From Corbicula japonica (lineage: Eukaryota > Mollusca > Bivalvia > Venerida > Cyrenidae), in assembly GCA_038501625.1 (NCBI GenBank), contig JAZAYU010000079.1, positions 744,001 to 808,000 on the forward strand: a stretch of DNA of 64,000 nt, given 5' to 3'. Positions 35,701-48,390 of the stretch are shown here, one piece after another (position 1 is the stretch's first letter; every line of letters begins with the position of its first letter). The notes under the pieces are model-generated. The model had not been told where the DNA came from. It did not search any database and saw only the letters and a list, made by a program, of their open reading frames with translations. A program made the translations under genes and the position numbers.

Positions 35701-38700
35701 TTAATCGAAAACAAAATGACCCAGACGCTAGTATCGTTTTCAGAACATCGTCGGTGTGATCTTACAACATCCCCGAAACAAAATAAAAACACTAGAAACA
35801 CATTTTCAATCCGAATCAAAGTTTATATACAGCAAATTTCAATGTTGTCATATGCCGCTACGAAAGTTTACACAAAATTTATATGACGTCAGATCGATTT
35901 ATTTAGGGCGCGCTCGATTGGGCTGTCGGAACTGTGCCAGAATCAAATTCCGACTCTTCCACAGAATCTGCCAAACGAGTGAAATTGGCTGTCGGAACTG
36001 AATCATGTTAGGTTTATATAAAAAGTGTTACATAATGGCATGTTAACTATATCTTTTGAAGTCGAAAGAACTTCGAATAGTCTTAATAAGCCATACTTTA
36101 TAGTTTAACTAAGTTTTATTAGTTTTTAGATCAGTCAACAACAAAGCAATGTTTAGAATTTACTGAAAAATAACACTATTTCTGGTATTTCTGTTGGTGA
36201 AATTCTTGGCAGAGTACTGAAATCTAACCATTATCTTATTTAACGGCAACAAAACAGTTTCTAAAAAATATTTCAGTTTGGTGCAGTATAAAACACTGAC
36301 CGATTCCATTCACACCACCTATTTCGATGGAACGGGTAGAACGCTGCCAGAACACAGTTCCGACGCACTCGATTGAAGTTCTCCCTGTTCTAACAGTCGG
36401 AATTTCCAATCGAGCACGCCCTTAATTAAAAACAACTTCAGAAGCCTATAACTGGTAGATTCTTTTATCTAGACTCAGCGCAGTTAATGTTAATTTTATT
36501 TATTTATTTTCACTTATTTTGGCAAATAGGAAAACGGTAGGATAAATTCTTTGGGGACTAGCTTATGTATCACCCGATACGACCGAATTACACACGTTTA
36601 TTTCGCTCTACTAGGCGATAGAAAGGGACAATTCATGGATTTTGCTTGTTTTTCAGGGTATGTGATAAATAGAATACATCATTCGTGTTCATTTTATACT
36701 GAAATTATTAAACTCGTCACCTAAATCGATATAAAACTCGACAAAAGCCTCGTTTTATATCGATTTAGACGACTCGTTTAATAATTTCAGTATAAAATGA
36801 TCACTCATGTTGTATCCTCTATTTAATACATACGACTGGATGGCGTACAATAAATGATTGCTATTTTTTTTATTTGATACTAAATTTCTATAAAAGCTTC
36901 AAATTATCTTATTTTGTTTGAAAGCTTGTCATGTTTGTGTCGAATTTAGATGCTTTTATGTTGTTACATTGAAATTCTAGACAAGAAACTCCTTGTTAAG
37001 ATATGTCTACTCAAATTTGCAAAAGAACGCCTAACCTTTTTCCAGAGGATTGGTAAAACATATTTTAATCTTTTTCATGAATTGAAAACATTTAACAATT
37101 TTAATAGAACCTTTAGGATTATCCGTAAATGTTGAACATTAACAACACGAGACACGTATAAAGTAATGGAAATTACAAATCTAAGCCCCAAACTGATTTG
37201 GAATAGTAAACTTAATTTTGTTACTAACACTTGGTAACTGAATTTGAACGTAATTTTGTTCCAGATTGCGCTGCTTTTGTTGGGTGACGGTGTTCTCGTG
37301 TAAGATTTTCTAACTTTGCCCATAGGATCGTTAGCATTGATGCTGTCTCTATCCTCCACCATCACTGTGATGTACAATGTACTCTGAAATCAAACAATTC
37401 AGAACTATATTTACACTCTGATGAACTCTGACAACACGCCTTCTTCAATAGATCGCCAGAACGATAACTACAGAACGATAACTGTTATGCAAGCACAATG
37501 CACTATGAAACCAATCACCGCTTGAACAGATCGACAGAAAGATAACTTCTGTAAGTACAATGCTCTATTACAACACATCCTTCATAAAAAGACTTGTACG
37601 TTTTCAATACACTCTGACACCACATCATTCTTGGATAGACCGACATGACGAAAACTGTTATACATGCACAATGCTCTTGAAACAAAACACCTCTTGAAAT
37701 GACCAACAGAACAATAACTGGACAATAAATCGAAAACCAAAAACATCTTGAATACACCGACAGAAAGGTTTGAATGGGACGCACAATGAAGATAGTTCAA
37801 ACTACCAAATAGGATATATCATTCCATGGACACCGAAAAGCTAAATTACGTGATTAGTTTCTGTTAGCTTTCTTTAAGAGCATTCAAATTTATTTCTATA
37901 TATAAATTGTTATTCCATTTTTTTACACCAAGATAGGACAGGTTTTATCTACGAAAGACCGAGAACTCATAGACTGTTAAATCTGTTAAATTGTGTTAAT
38001 ACAAATAAATAGGTTTGACTATGGCTTTGCCATTTGGCAACGTATCTTATAGTCACATAAAATAAATGTGTTCACAACTGATGTTATATGATTCAGAAAT
38101 CGGGCCATACTTGCCTTTTCTTCTCATATCAAATAAAAAGCTGTTAAAACGGAAGACAGATCTTGCTACGTAGTGTATCGTTAATATATTACCGAAGTGG
38201 TTGTGGACGCTGATTTATTCCTTCAGTAATAAATCAGAAAGAGATTGGATGAAAACTTTGATATTTGACGGCGGTTTCCAAACTATCAAATGACAGCGAA
38301 AATTATGTTACTATACCGATGACAAGGAAAGATGTTCTATTCATAGCGAGTGTAATGACAGATGTCGGTAAAATTTACACAACAACATTGTTGAGGTGAC
38401 AACAGAACATGTTTGTTCCATTGAGTACAAGACCAAATGTGATAAACATGAAATAGATCCATGTTGTTTTAAGGCTTGTTAAGTAAACTGATATAGATTT
38501 GTATGAATCAACCTATTTCGTTTGTTTATGAAACCAATAGTGATTGACAAACTGGGTATTTCAATAAAACAAAATGACTTTAACTACCATCAATTTGAGC
38601 ACTACACAGAAGAAAGTAATGAAGAATTTGGTTACTCGAGTCTGATTCTGGTCAGTCATACAACTGCCAAATCTTGTTTATCTCCGGATTCAGTTAACGG

Positions 38701-41700
38701 AATATTTAGCATTACATGTTTTGCAATTATTTTTATTCAAGGTATTAACATAATATTGCATTAAATTACATTATAAAGCATCTACTGATTCACAAAGAAG
38801 ATATATGTTAACCGAGAAGCCTTCAAGTTTGCAACAGACATTATGTTTATCAGGAAGCTAACAGAAATAACAGAGCCAATCATTTTATCAAAACTGCAAA
38901 TGTTAATAAAAATTATAAAGTTTTCAAAAACATCACTCAAGCAAATAACATTTGATCGATCCCAAATGATGGCGAATCAATTAATTTTCAACGTGTAATT
39001 TCCAAATCAGAAAGCCATTTCAAGGCCAAAGGTGTAAAAACGGAAGTGAATCTTACCGGCCAAGGCTCTGTAAGTTTCAGCGTCATCGGGTTCGGCGCAC
39101 CATTCTCGAACTTGGGTCCAAATGAAAAAGAATTGGCATGGTAGTGACCAGTGAATCTTTTAGCTAGTGTGCACTCTCCCGCATCGCTGAAATAGGCAGT
39201 CAGCAATAAGAGAAATTTTAAAATAGACAAAATGTAATTTCATTGCATCAAATTAAGAGGCAGATGTCTAGCCGCTAGCGGATTTAGACGAGGGCGCACC
39301 CGGTGCTCGTCCCCTCAAAAACTGTCCTGGGTAAAATTTAATGTCAATACCAGAGAGGTATGAGTATAATAAACTTGAATGCACGATTTAGATTTAAATA
39401 AAAATTAGTGAGGTGCTTCTTTGAGAATCACATCGAGCGTCCTTTAACTCATCGTAAAGATATAATCTTTGGTTTTGGTATTGTTAAGAGGTGTGCCACT
39501 CCAAATAGCAAATTATTGTGCTATCGTTTATTATTTTAGTACTAGAAGCGTCATGGTCTACTTATATTGGCGAAAATCTGCATTATTCATCCCCGTAAAA
39601 GATTCACATAACATGTGTGAGACTTCTGTTGTTGTACATAAGTTGATAAAAATTAAAATGATAATATTTGATAAAAAATGAATAATTTATCTTAGCGGTT
39701 ACGTGTCTGATTATTCCCCCCCCCCCCTCCCCCCTAAGGCCTCGCTCAGCCGTGTAATACTTACCTTAATAAACTTCCTTGTGAGGTCCTTTTTAATTGC
39801 ACCTGCTCAAGTATTTAAGGTTCGTGAGCGAGCACTTGTTCATTTACGAGCACTTTGATGTCGACTACGTCATGATGCTAAGTCCTAAGTCAACGTTTAT
39901 TCACCTTGAGCCGTCACTTTTTACTACTTGTAGTCAAAGCTCTTAAACCAGTCAAAGTTAAAAAGCGTTTAGATGTATCAAAAATCGTAAACAGACGCCT
40001 ACTAACTTTATTAACAGAACCTTTAAAGATGATAAACATTGTATTCAGCATCGCATACTTAATGACCCCTGGAACCTTTCTCGTCAACAGCAATGCTTTT
40101 AGGTCGGCAATGTGGTCTTTATGTCGTCATTTATTTGGACAAATCATTTATTTTAAATATCAAAGAATATGACAACTGTATTAACATTTTATAACAACAT
40201 AAACTTATAAACTTGAAACCAAAAAGTGAAAAATATGCGCGGTCATGCGTACATTTCACAAATTTATTCACGGTCATGTGTGCATGGTTAAGCAAATCTA
40301 TTTATACATGATCAAACCTTAATTTGACAAATTTCTGAATTTATTACTTGTGAATATTGCGCCTCTATGTTGCCAGTATACTCCGGAGACTTACAAAAAC
40401 CAGGGATGATTATTATACTATACTTTTTCAAAAGGTCCTCAAATAACCAACAATTTTTGAAGGCGTCACTTATATTGGTTTCCAGTTGCACAAATGGTTA
40501 AAGAATCAGCAGTTTTCTTGGGCGCTTTAACTACGACTATATATTGGTCCTGGATAAGAAAACTGTCAGCTATGTGGTTGTTTATATTTAAATGGGCCGC
40601 TCAGGATAGGAGATTGATTTTATAATAGACGATGCGCAAATCTATTTCAAGGAACTATCCACCGTGCAATAGAATGGTTGATCTAAGGAGTTGCCCTTTT
40701 GTCATTGCTTTGTCATAGACAAAAAGAAAATTATCAAAATATCTCAAATGGCACAATGCAGTTCCATCACGAATCAATGCTATTAGTGTGTGTTTACTTT
40801 ACATAGAACAGTAAAGAAAAATAATTAGACAAAACAAAACAACAATTCAAATGCCAAAACGATACCTACATATGTAAGGTCCTTGAAAAGAACTTTCAAT
40901 TATGAAGAGAGAAATCTTTTTTTTTTCGTCAATTCACGACCAGGAAATTAAAGGTCAAACACACTTTTTTCAAATATCTCATATTGCATAAATTTGTTAG
41001 ACAAAAGAAGATATTCTTCTCAGTAACTCATAACTCACATAACTCATGAAGGCATTTAAATAAACGTTTAGATATTATTCTTTTTGTGTTTGGTTGCAAA
41101 TAGAATTGTATGGATTTTTCAAGTTTAACTACTTTTATTACTGTTCAGACTTTCTTAAAGTAAGTAAAAATAAACATACATTAATAAAATTGGTTTGTGC
41201 AAAGTTTTATTGAACTGCATTTTGCCGTTAGAGAGATTTTGATGATGATTTTTTTTATCTTTTATACATGGCAGTGCAAAGACAACTGCCATAGCACCTT
41301 AAGTGTTCGAACCACAAGTACATGTAGCTCTTGCAATTTCTCAATGCTTGATATTAAATGTTAACCTGTCTAGTTTTAAGTAAGATAACTATTACAATAG
41401 GAAGTTTCATTCAGCAAAAACCTCTTCCCCGTAACATCATTGTTTCATGACGCACATCATAATTTGTACTTGTCAACCTGTCACTTAATTGTAAACACAT
41501 TGACTTAAGAAATAAATTACAGTATAATTTGTTTATTTTTCATTTATTTGTTCGTTTGCTTTTTTATCATATGCTGTTAGTGTAGGAAGGAACCGCTTTT
41601 TATTTCGGAGATGGTTTGAAGGCACTGAATATTGCCTCGAACGAAAGGAACTGTATTTTTTTACAATTTAAGACAAAAATACATTAAAAGAGCAATTAAG

Positions 41701-43184
41701 TCTGTAGAGCTGTATTACTCATAGAACAATGACTTTGTAACCACTTTTCTGAAATACTAAAATTAGCGCATCCCTAGTTGTTACATGATACTTGATGTCC
41801 ATAACATCATGTGAACACTTCCTATAATCACTATGGTTACATTGTTATGTAATTCGGATACGTTAGATTAAGATTTGTCTTTAAGTAACATAATTTACTT
41901 TTTTATTAGTCGAAATGTAGAAATGACAGAATAAATTTTTTCTTCGTTTATTTTTTGTTTGCATCATTTACCATTTCAGTTTAGAGGCTGATCAATCATT
42001 AACATTTTGTAATAAAAAATTGCCAACGTACGCACCGTTTACAGCTTAAAACAATAACCGTCGACTGGTTATAATGTCACCAACAGCTTCACTTCCCTAA
42101 TAGTTGGTCAATGTTTGAGAATGTTTAAGCAGACGGCAGTCGGAAAATTTGCAGAAAACCGGAAATAGGCTTAATGGTGGCAAACACCGGAGTGTGTTCA
42201 TGATCTTGATCATAGTGATTGTTCCTGATTCCATCATAAGTAAACTTCATATGACGCCATTAATATTTTATTAATCCACTACAGCGTGTAGACATTTCTA
42301 AAGTGGTAACTTTCTATTTACAGACAGTTTACTTGCAAATTCATAATAGCCATACAGGAAGTTACTTATCATAATGATGTCATACGTTGTGTGCCTATTA
42401 TTCAACTCTCTAGTTATGGCTGCATGCATTAATCACTGTAAAGTATACACTAGACAATACTTTCCTCTATCTGCAGGCGTTTTCCTACTGCATGTTCTGT
42501 CTTACTTGCGGTTACGTTTACCTGATTTTTTATCACACGAATGCTACGCATGCTTACTAAACGTCATTAACTGCTTTATCACTATGATAATATTATAAGT
42601 TTAAAGACGTAATATTGCAGTTAGGCATTAGTTTTGAAAGATAACATTTAAAAAGGTCATTGAATCTGAATCTTCAAATGCTACAAATTTAAACTTAAAG
42701 AAATCCTCCGAAAACAAAAAAACCTACTTTAACTACACCAACGCATAACTCTTGTTGGTATGTCTGCTATATATAGTTATTAAGATTACTCAGATTTTAA
42801 CTTCCTTAAAATGCACAACTTTACAGTGAATTACGATGACAATATTTACGTTGAAAACTGGCTCAAGTATTTCATCCTTTGAACTGAAGTGGCGCGTGTA
42901 TATCAATATAGTTTAAGAATACTTTAATGATGTTAATGTTAGAACAACAAAGACTAAATAATGGTCATGAATTGTTGCCTCGAGTACCGGATACCCACCC
43001 CCAGATATAACGTTGTTTAAGATTCGTTACATCCTAGAACTTACGGTTTATCAAAACATATGGTAATATCTGGGTCACAAGGATCGCTGCATGGGAAATC
43101 ACAACAATCACCGTCCGATTCCCTTCCGCTTGGGTTCTCAAACGTAACGAGCCGAAGCTCGAACCAGGTGTCTCCAGCTATTAC
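29792..43184 (-). CDS. Delta/Serrate-type Notch ligand with two DSL domains (5' partial)
   Basis: Ten minus-strand exons in transcript order: 43184-43045, 39186-39057, 37383-37229, 34909-34674, 34138-34007, 32886-32614, 32303-32165, 31686-31527, 30459-30353, 29963-29792 (stop TGA). They sum to 1644 nt, 547 residues, with consistent phases. The first three exons form an MNNL domain (GDTWFELRLVTFENPSGRE, DCCDFPC, ICFDKP, then ITVMVEDRD). Next come overlapping DSL domains (residues about 149-228; YCDTNFYGEDC, GHYTC, then NYHGPDC, DDETGHFFC, GWTGEGC). EGF1 (about 228-266) has the calcium-binding DIDEC start; EGF2 and EGF3 follow to about 350. After a ~105-residue juxtamembrane region comes a transmembrane helix (about 463-485, WYVVFVVILALLIV..) with TKRRR stop-transfer and a 56-residue tail ending NENGRKH, without a recognisable PDZ ligand. 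It should act at the cell surface as a membrane-bound Notch partner. The signal-peptide exon, upstream of 43184 and ending in phase 0, was not found. Confidence 0.92.
30421..31117 (-). repeat. 65-bp minisatellite derived from a 3' splice site and exon start
   Basis: Eleven head-to-tail copies start at 30421, 30486, 30551, 30616, 30681, 30746, 30811, 30876, 30941, 31006 and 31063 (the tenth is shortened to 57 bp). On the minus strand each copy reads GACTTGTACTTGCAG followed by GATCCCTGGGTAAAGCGACA and TGTATGTGGTGTTTGTTG. That is the polypyrimidine/AG acceptor and the first ~40 coding bases of the transmembrane exon 30459-30353. Only the copy at 30421 continues into the full exon. The copies are nearly identical, so expansion is recent. 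65 is not a multiple of three. Confidence 0.95.
34203..34290 (-). mobile_element. Fragment of R1 retroelement tail
   Basis: AAACAGCCTCCCCACGCAGC with flanking GAAAGGAAAAGAGAGCATG is the reverse complement of the extreme 3' part of R1 (compare 11770-11830). It lies in a Notch-ligand intron. Confidence 0.6.
35248..35657. mobile_element. Foldback element with 12-bp target duplication and an arm insertion
   Basis: Left end CAGACACTTGTTTAGGGGTC at 35248 matches, inverted, the right end finishing GTGTCTG at 35657. TGATGAAATTCA lies directly outside both ends (35236-35247 and 35658-35669). An inner pair of arms (35378-35405 and 35606-35633) is contiguous with the outer arm on the right but separated on the left by about 105 bases of CTATATAGGCCTATATATAGG-type sequence, so something inserted into the left arm. 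Confidence 0.85.
35906..36421. mobile_element. TIR transposon remnant with TTA target duplication
   Basis: Left GGGCGCGCTCGATTGGGCTG and right CAATCGAGCACGCCC (read in reverse complement, GGGCGTGCTCGATTGG) form terminal inverted repeats. TTA flanks both ends, as expected for PIF/Harbinger-type insertions. The 516-bp interior has a further CAGAACACAGTTCCGAC-type internal repeat but no transposase. Confidence 0.75.
36663..36828. mobile_element. Long near-perfect hairpin (MITE-like)
   Basis: The arms TTTTATACTGAAATTATTAA..CTAAATCGATATAAAAC and the inverse GTTTTATATCGATTTAG..TTAATAATTTCAGTATAAAA pair over about 70 bases with a short loop near 36745. It lies in an intron of the Notch-ligand gene. 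Confidence 0.85.
39717..39735. repeat. C-rich tract
   Basis: A run of about nine C then TCCCCCC, unusual in this AT-rich window. No function is implied. Confidence 0.8.
40683..41302. mobile_element. Long foldback element F1, copy 1
   Basis: Left arm CATTGCTTTGTCATAGACAA, CTCAAATGGCACAATGCAGT and the inverse right arm ACTGCATTTTGCCGTTAGAG..CATGGCAGTG..GCACCTTAAG. The same family with better arms is at 54279-54976. It lies in a Notch-ligand intron. Confidence 0.7.
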
Positions 43185-43504
43185 CTGAAAATATAGTGTT
43201 CGTACCATCGAATACATCATTTCAGAGTAGATCTGTTATTTTATTTCAAGTATACGGTTACCGCCAAAAAAACCCATCAGAACATAGAATAGTCATACCT
43301 GTTTGCGTAACATATAATACAAGAAAAGAATTTGTTTTATTTATACAATAAAATTAATACATTCATTTAAATGCATTATGAAACTGGTTTGAATGATTTA
43401 TTGCTAGTTTTCCCCCAATTAAATTCTTGTTTTGTAGGATGGCCATATGAAACTTTTCATAACAAAGCAAACATTTAATCTTGAATTATGTTTCTGTGAA
43501 TAGA

Positions 43505-43905
43505 TTTGACTCCAGGAGCTCTGTCTCGGTAAGATCATTTAGTACCCGCCCATTTGGCTTTGCAATGCTATTAGCTTCGAAGCAACATTGATGAGCTGAT
43601 GGGTGAGTTGGAGTTATTTTACCAAGACAACTTGTATTTGTGTGTTGATATGAGAATCTGTTGGGGCAAGTGTGAGGTTGGTGCACCCTAGAACCGGGTT
43701 TAAACCCCCAGTGGCAAATTATTTTGCCACTGACCGTTCCAAGGCGGTTACCCCAAGGGTTCTTGTTAATTGTTTGTGGTGTCTTATTTGAATTTGACAT
43801 ACTTTTTAAAATATGCTCTCTTTTCCTCTCTTCTTTTTTTTTGCTGCGTGGGGAGGCTGTTTTTTGTGAGTGTGGCGATTCCTAATATGCATATTTCACT
43901 TCTTT
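43505..43905 (+). mobile_element. R1 retroelement tail copy
   Basis: Runs from TTGACTCCAGGAGCTCTGTC through GACCGTTCCAAGGCGGTTACC to GTGTGGCGATTCCTAATATG, colinear with 11365-11830, with a deletion of about 55 bases near 43580. Confidence 0.8.
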
Positions 43906-46761
43906 TATGTAATAATGCTAAATTATTTCATTTCAATTTAATCTTATTTAGATTCTCTATTTCCACCCTCGATTTTGCAGTTATAATAGTTTCAATATTG
44001 TATATAGCAATCGGACATTTATGCCTTGGGTTCTATGATGTAATTTCAAACCTGCAAAATACAGCAATCAAATTACATAATACGCAATTTCATTTGCGAA
44101 TTAACATATATACAATTCTAGCAACGAACTGAACATACCCAGCTTCAAGAAACAGTTACACTCTTTCAAAAAAATGCAAGGCCTCTCTCAAGTATTTTAA
44201 AATTTTTATTATTAGTGTTTGGGTGACTTAAATGTTACAAATTTATTAATGGCAGACCAAGATGTTGACTCAAAGAATTTTGACCTTTTATCCAAAAATA
44301 AGAGAGATTTGAAGTAAAAACATTTTTATGTATTTGTTTTTAATCTCGACATCAATTCCCACTGGCAGACCAGTGAAAGTCAAGAAATATATGTGTCTGT
44401 ATTTAAGTTTGGATGTTCAAGTTGTTTGAAAAAATTCTTTATTTACAAAAAACAGACACACACAAAATGGAAAAACGGTTTGCACAAGAACTCTGGAATG
44501 GCTGTATAAACTTTAAAAAAAGTGACTTAATATCGCGTAAACACTTATTAACAATATTTTGCGGTCATCTGTCAAGTTTTAAGTAGTACACCAAAATGTT
44601 TTGACTTCAAATCGGAAGGAGACCAGGAAGTAATTTTTCTTTGAATTTTTTAAAACCCTAACATTATTTTTTACGAATTGACACTAAATATTGTAGACCT
44701 GAGCATATACTTATTTTAGGTATGAGTTGTTTTGGTATATTGTCGATGATTTTCAGAGTTCTGATATGCTCTACTAAGGCACTGTTTGTTGACGGATGAA
44801 TAACGAATTCTATTCCGAATTTCAAACTTTTAATCAGTTCTTTGTGCAACGGAAAACCATTTGCAATAACAATTATCAATATTCACATTTGGAAAATCCA
44901 AATAATATAATTAAACATTTAACAATAAACACGTTTCTTATGGAATAACATATATGTTACCAGTTGGAAATCTCAACTTAAACTGTCTATGCAAATCAGT
45001 CCAAGATAGTTGTCAACATCACCATAGTTACCAAATATTTAGCGACTTGACAATTTTACAACCACTTAATTGAAATTAAGATACTGCGTCTTTGTTACTT
45101 TTTCTGGATGTCATATCTATATACATGTATTAAATGATTATTACTGATAATTATTTCTAAATATTTAACAACATAAAGGAAAATTTGTAAAACTTTAGAA
45201 ACGAATTTTTACTGCATAACAGTTCTCATGCGAACGGTTTTTCTTTTGTTATAGTATGTCCTTGGTAATTGGAACAAGAATTAGACTAAACTGAGCTTGC
45301 AAACATTACTACATCCTTAGATAAATATATTTCTTCACTAAAATCTAGGTGGCAATGAGTATTTTCCCCAAAATTCGTGTTAAAGCTATATTCTTACATC
45401 GGGAAAATAATTTTATCAAAATGATGATCCATGGTTGATTTAGATGGAACAATAGAGAGAACCAAGGTCTAAATGGTGTGTAAGGAGTTCCATAGTATTT
45501 TGATGTAAGGTCACTGGTGTTATAACGGGGCGACTTTTCAGTGTTACTTTGCACTGCATATGTATAATGTACCATCTGTTAGAGAGGTATGGAAGAAGCA
45601 TCATATCATAGCCTTCACTGATTTGCTTTTGACCCGCTTTTTGTAAGTATCAAATGCGTGAGTAGTTATTTAAAAAACAACATATGACTAGTAAAAAGGT
45701 AAAGACGAGAAAACACACATAGTTGCTGTTTCTGTAAAAAGGAGCAACATTCGTTGCTAGGTTACAGTAAGTGTAAAGGAAGTTGGGAAGACTGAGGTGT
45801 TTTAACAATAAATTGTCTAATTTGTATGCTCGTCTGAGTGTTTCCACGCTCGCAAGAAAAACGTTTTATATAGTATGATGTCTAAATTAACATACACACA
45901 CTCTTATGTAACGATTTATCTTCATTGAAACAATCGTGCATAACGTTGTCGTTGTCACCTGTCCATTAGTAATTCTGTCTTAATCATATGAAAATGTTAA
46001 ACACGCGCTACAAAATGTTTCAAATTTCCGCTGTTTATAAGTTTAAGTTAGTTAAATGTTGAAAGAAAATGGTTTTTCCGAAGACATAAACATTCGGGAT
46101 CATTTCATTAATTGGTTATCATATTTAACACAAGCATTGTATTTTTGGCTATGTATAAATGATGGTTAACTCTGTCTTTATGGTCTCTTTTAGTATTTTA
46201 GTTTTAGCATTTTACGATTAAATTGTTGTACAGACCCTTATAACTCAATTTGAGTGGCATTGTACCTTTTATAAGTTTGTATGTAAAATGTAAAGGTAAA
46301 GGTAAAGGTATGGGTTTATAGTCTGTAATAACTGACGTTTGTATGTACATGTACAATGATGAGACTCGAATTAAAGATAAAAACCTAAAAACCTGTAATT
46401 TAGGAGGATGAGTGTTTATATTTAAGAAGACTGATTGTTAAAAGTATTGAGCAGCGCCAAAGAAAGTGTTATTCTCACGGACTGTCAGTTCAGCTAAGTC
46501 ATGTAAACCAACCTAATGAGCTACTGCTGTGTCGTTTTTATTGTACTTTTACACTAATGACTAATTATCTCATTGTGTATTACGAATATATGTATCGAAA
46601 TTCACAATACAAACAATAATGTTCGCAAACTGAAGTTCTTTGCCACAGGGCAAATTTTAGGTGATTATAAAACAGGTATTATGATAAACATATAATCGTT
46701 ACAAACGGACGTATTGTCCCCATTGGGTTGTAGGTTGACATATGTCATACGTGTCATATTT

Positions 46762-46764
<3 letters not shown>
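43906..46764. other. Non-coding AT-rich stretch upstream of the MNNL exon
   Basis: Only short unsupported frames. The missing signal-peptide exon of the Notch-ligand gene should lie here or further upstream, but no ATG exon with a hydrophobic core ending in phase 0 at a good donor was recognised. Confidence 0.35.

Positions 46765-46834
<70 letters not shown>
46765..46834. repeat. (GA)n microsatellite
   Basis: Perfect AG run of 70 bases. Confidence 0.97.
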
Positions 46835-46837
<3 letters not shown>

Positions 46838-47124
46838 TTTAAAGGTGATGCTTAGTTCTTTCTCTATACACATTGAACTTCTATCTTCATTATACATGTA
46901 GTTTCTGTTACTTTAAAATTTAATGATGTAACATTAATATATTTTGCAGGTCCATTTTATTATCAACATATGCGTATACGAGTATGTCAAAAAGTTCCAT
47001 GCGAATATGCTTGCGCGGACAATTGAATTTTACCAATTCGATAACTGAACTTAATTCCCTTGATATTAATTGATAATACAAAAATGTAAGTAATAAAGGG
47101 TTTATTGAGATTTTATTTTAATGT

Positions 47125-47440
47125 TTTAAAGTTTGTGTGCTTTTGTATGCTACATTGTCTATAAATTGAGTTGGAGCTAATTCACAAAGACAACTAGTAC
47201 TTGTTTATTCATTTCAGAACCTGTTGGCGCAAGATTGAGGTTAGTGCACCTTGAATATGGTTTAAACTCACAGTGGCAAAATGTTTTGCCTGTGACCAGT
47301 TCAAGGCAATGACCAATTGTTTGTGGTATCTTTTTTAAAACTGAGTTTTATACACCCATGCTCTCTTTTACTCTCTACATTTTGGCAGTGTTGGGAGGTT
47401 GTGTCTTCTGGATTTGGCCATTCCTAGCATGCATAGTTCA
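47125..47440 (+). mobile_element. Old R1 retroelement tail copy
   Basis: Retains GTTGGAGCTAATTCACAAAG, AGAACCTGTTGGCGCAAG, CAGTGGCAAAATGTTTTGCC and GGCCATTCCTAGCATGCATA in R1 order but with many changes, so it is older than the copies at 11.3, 20.2 and 43.5 kb. Confidence 0.65.
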
Positions 47441-48390
47441 CGCAGGTAAATATAGATCTCTTACAGCACAACTATACATATGACCTCGGCATACTTGCCT
47501 ATAACTGTTATAATGACAACTGATACATAACTGTCTATAGTTAATTATTGTTAATTAGACAGTTTATAGATACAAGAATTAGCTTATCAAGTGAGAAGTG
47601 CTCATACATGGAAATAACTTTATCAAAGTTGTTAATATTTGTTGGTATAGTCTGTCAAAAGTCTACATGCACTTTACATATTGTTAGTTCAGTTTTCCGC
47701 CTGATAATATGCGTCCGAATATCTTTGATTTATAAACAATCAAGACACAGTTTAACGATGTTTTGTGTAAAAATTATGTCTATTATTTGTAATATGAAGA
47801 AAATATTACCTCTAGTAAACTGCATAAGATAAAACACAAAGTCCAGTTATTCATTGTAATGTAGACAGAATCCGTTTGTTTCCGAAAACAGTAATTATTT
47901 CCTCATATCAGTTGGATTACAAAATGCATTAAAACATTCGGTCTTTGCGTGCTTAAATTATTTTCGTAACACGTTTTAACTTATAATTCAACAATATTAA
48001 TTACAATTATAAATAATAAACAATATAAATTCCGTTTATTAGGATCTCTTTTTAAACTATACAGTAGATTCAAAGCGATGAAATCTGGTTAAATACATGA
48101 ATAAAGAAACCGCATAAACGTCACACTTGTTCGGTACGAAGAGATTAATTGAACCATCAACTGTCACCGAAGTTTGTTATTCATGCCTAGTTGACAGGCT
48201 GGGCACTTATCCTGTTGCCTGTATTAAAACACGTTAAAATACGATTATAGCTACTTTCCAAGTAATGACGCCGAGGTCCATTACAATCTTCGTCATCAAG
48301 ACATGTGTCTGTTGTTTTGACATAGAGTTCCATTACTCCTCGTTCTTTGTTGCCTTAAAATAACCATTGCTTCTTTTTTTTAATTTGTCA
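47441..48390. other. Non-coding stretch
   Basis: A 94-codon frame at 47548-47832 has no recognisable domain and AT-driven composition. Nothing else is supported. Confidence 0.35.

Noticed and set aside
39469..40172. Two plus-strand frames (70 and 88 codons) inside the Notch-ligand gene
   Set aside because: They lie in a large intron, have no recognisable domain and no sign of splice or start context.
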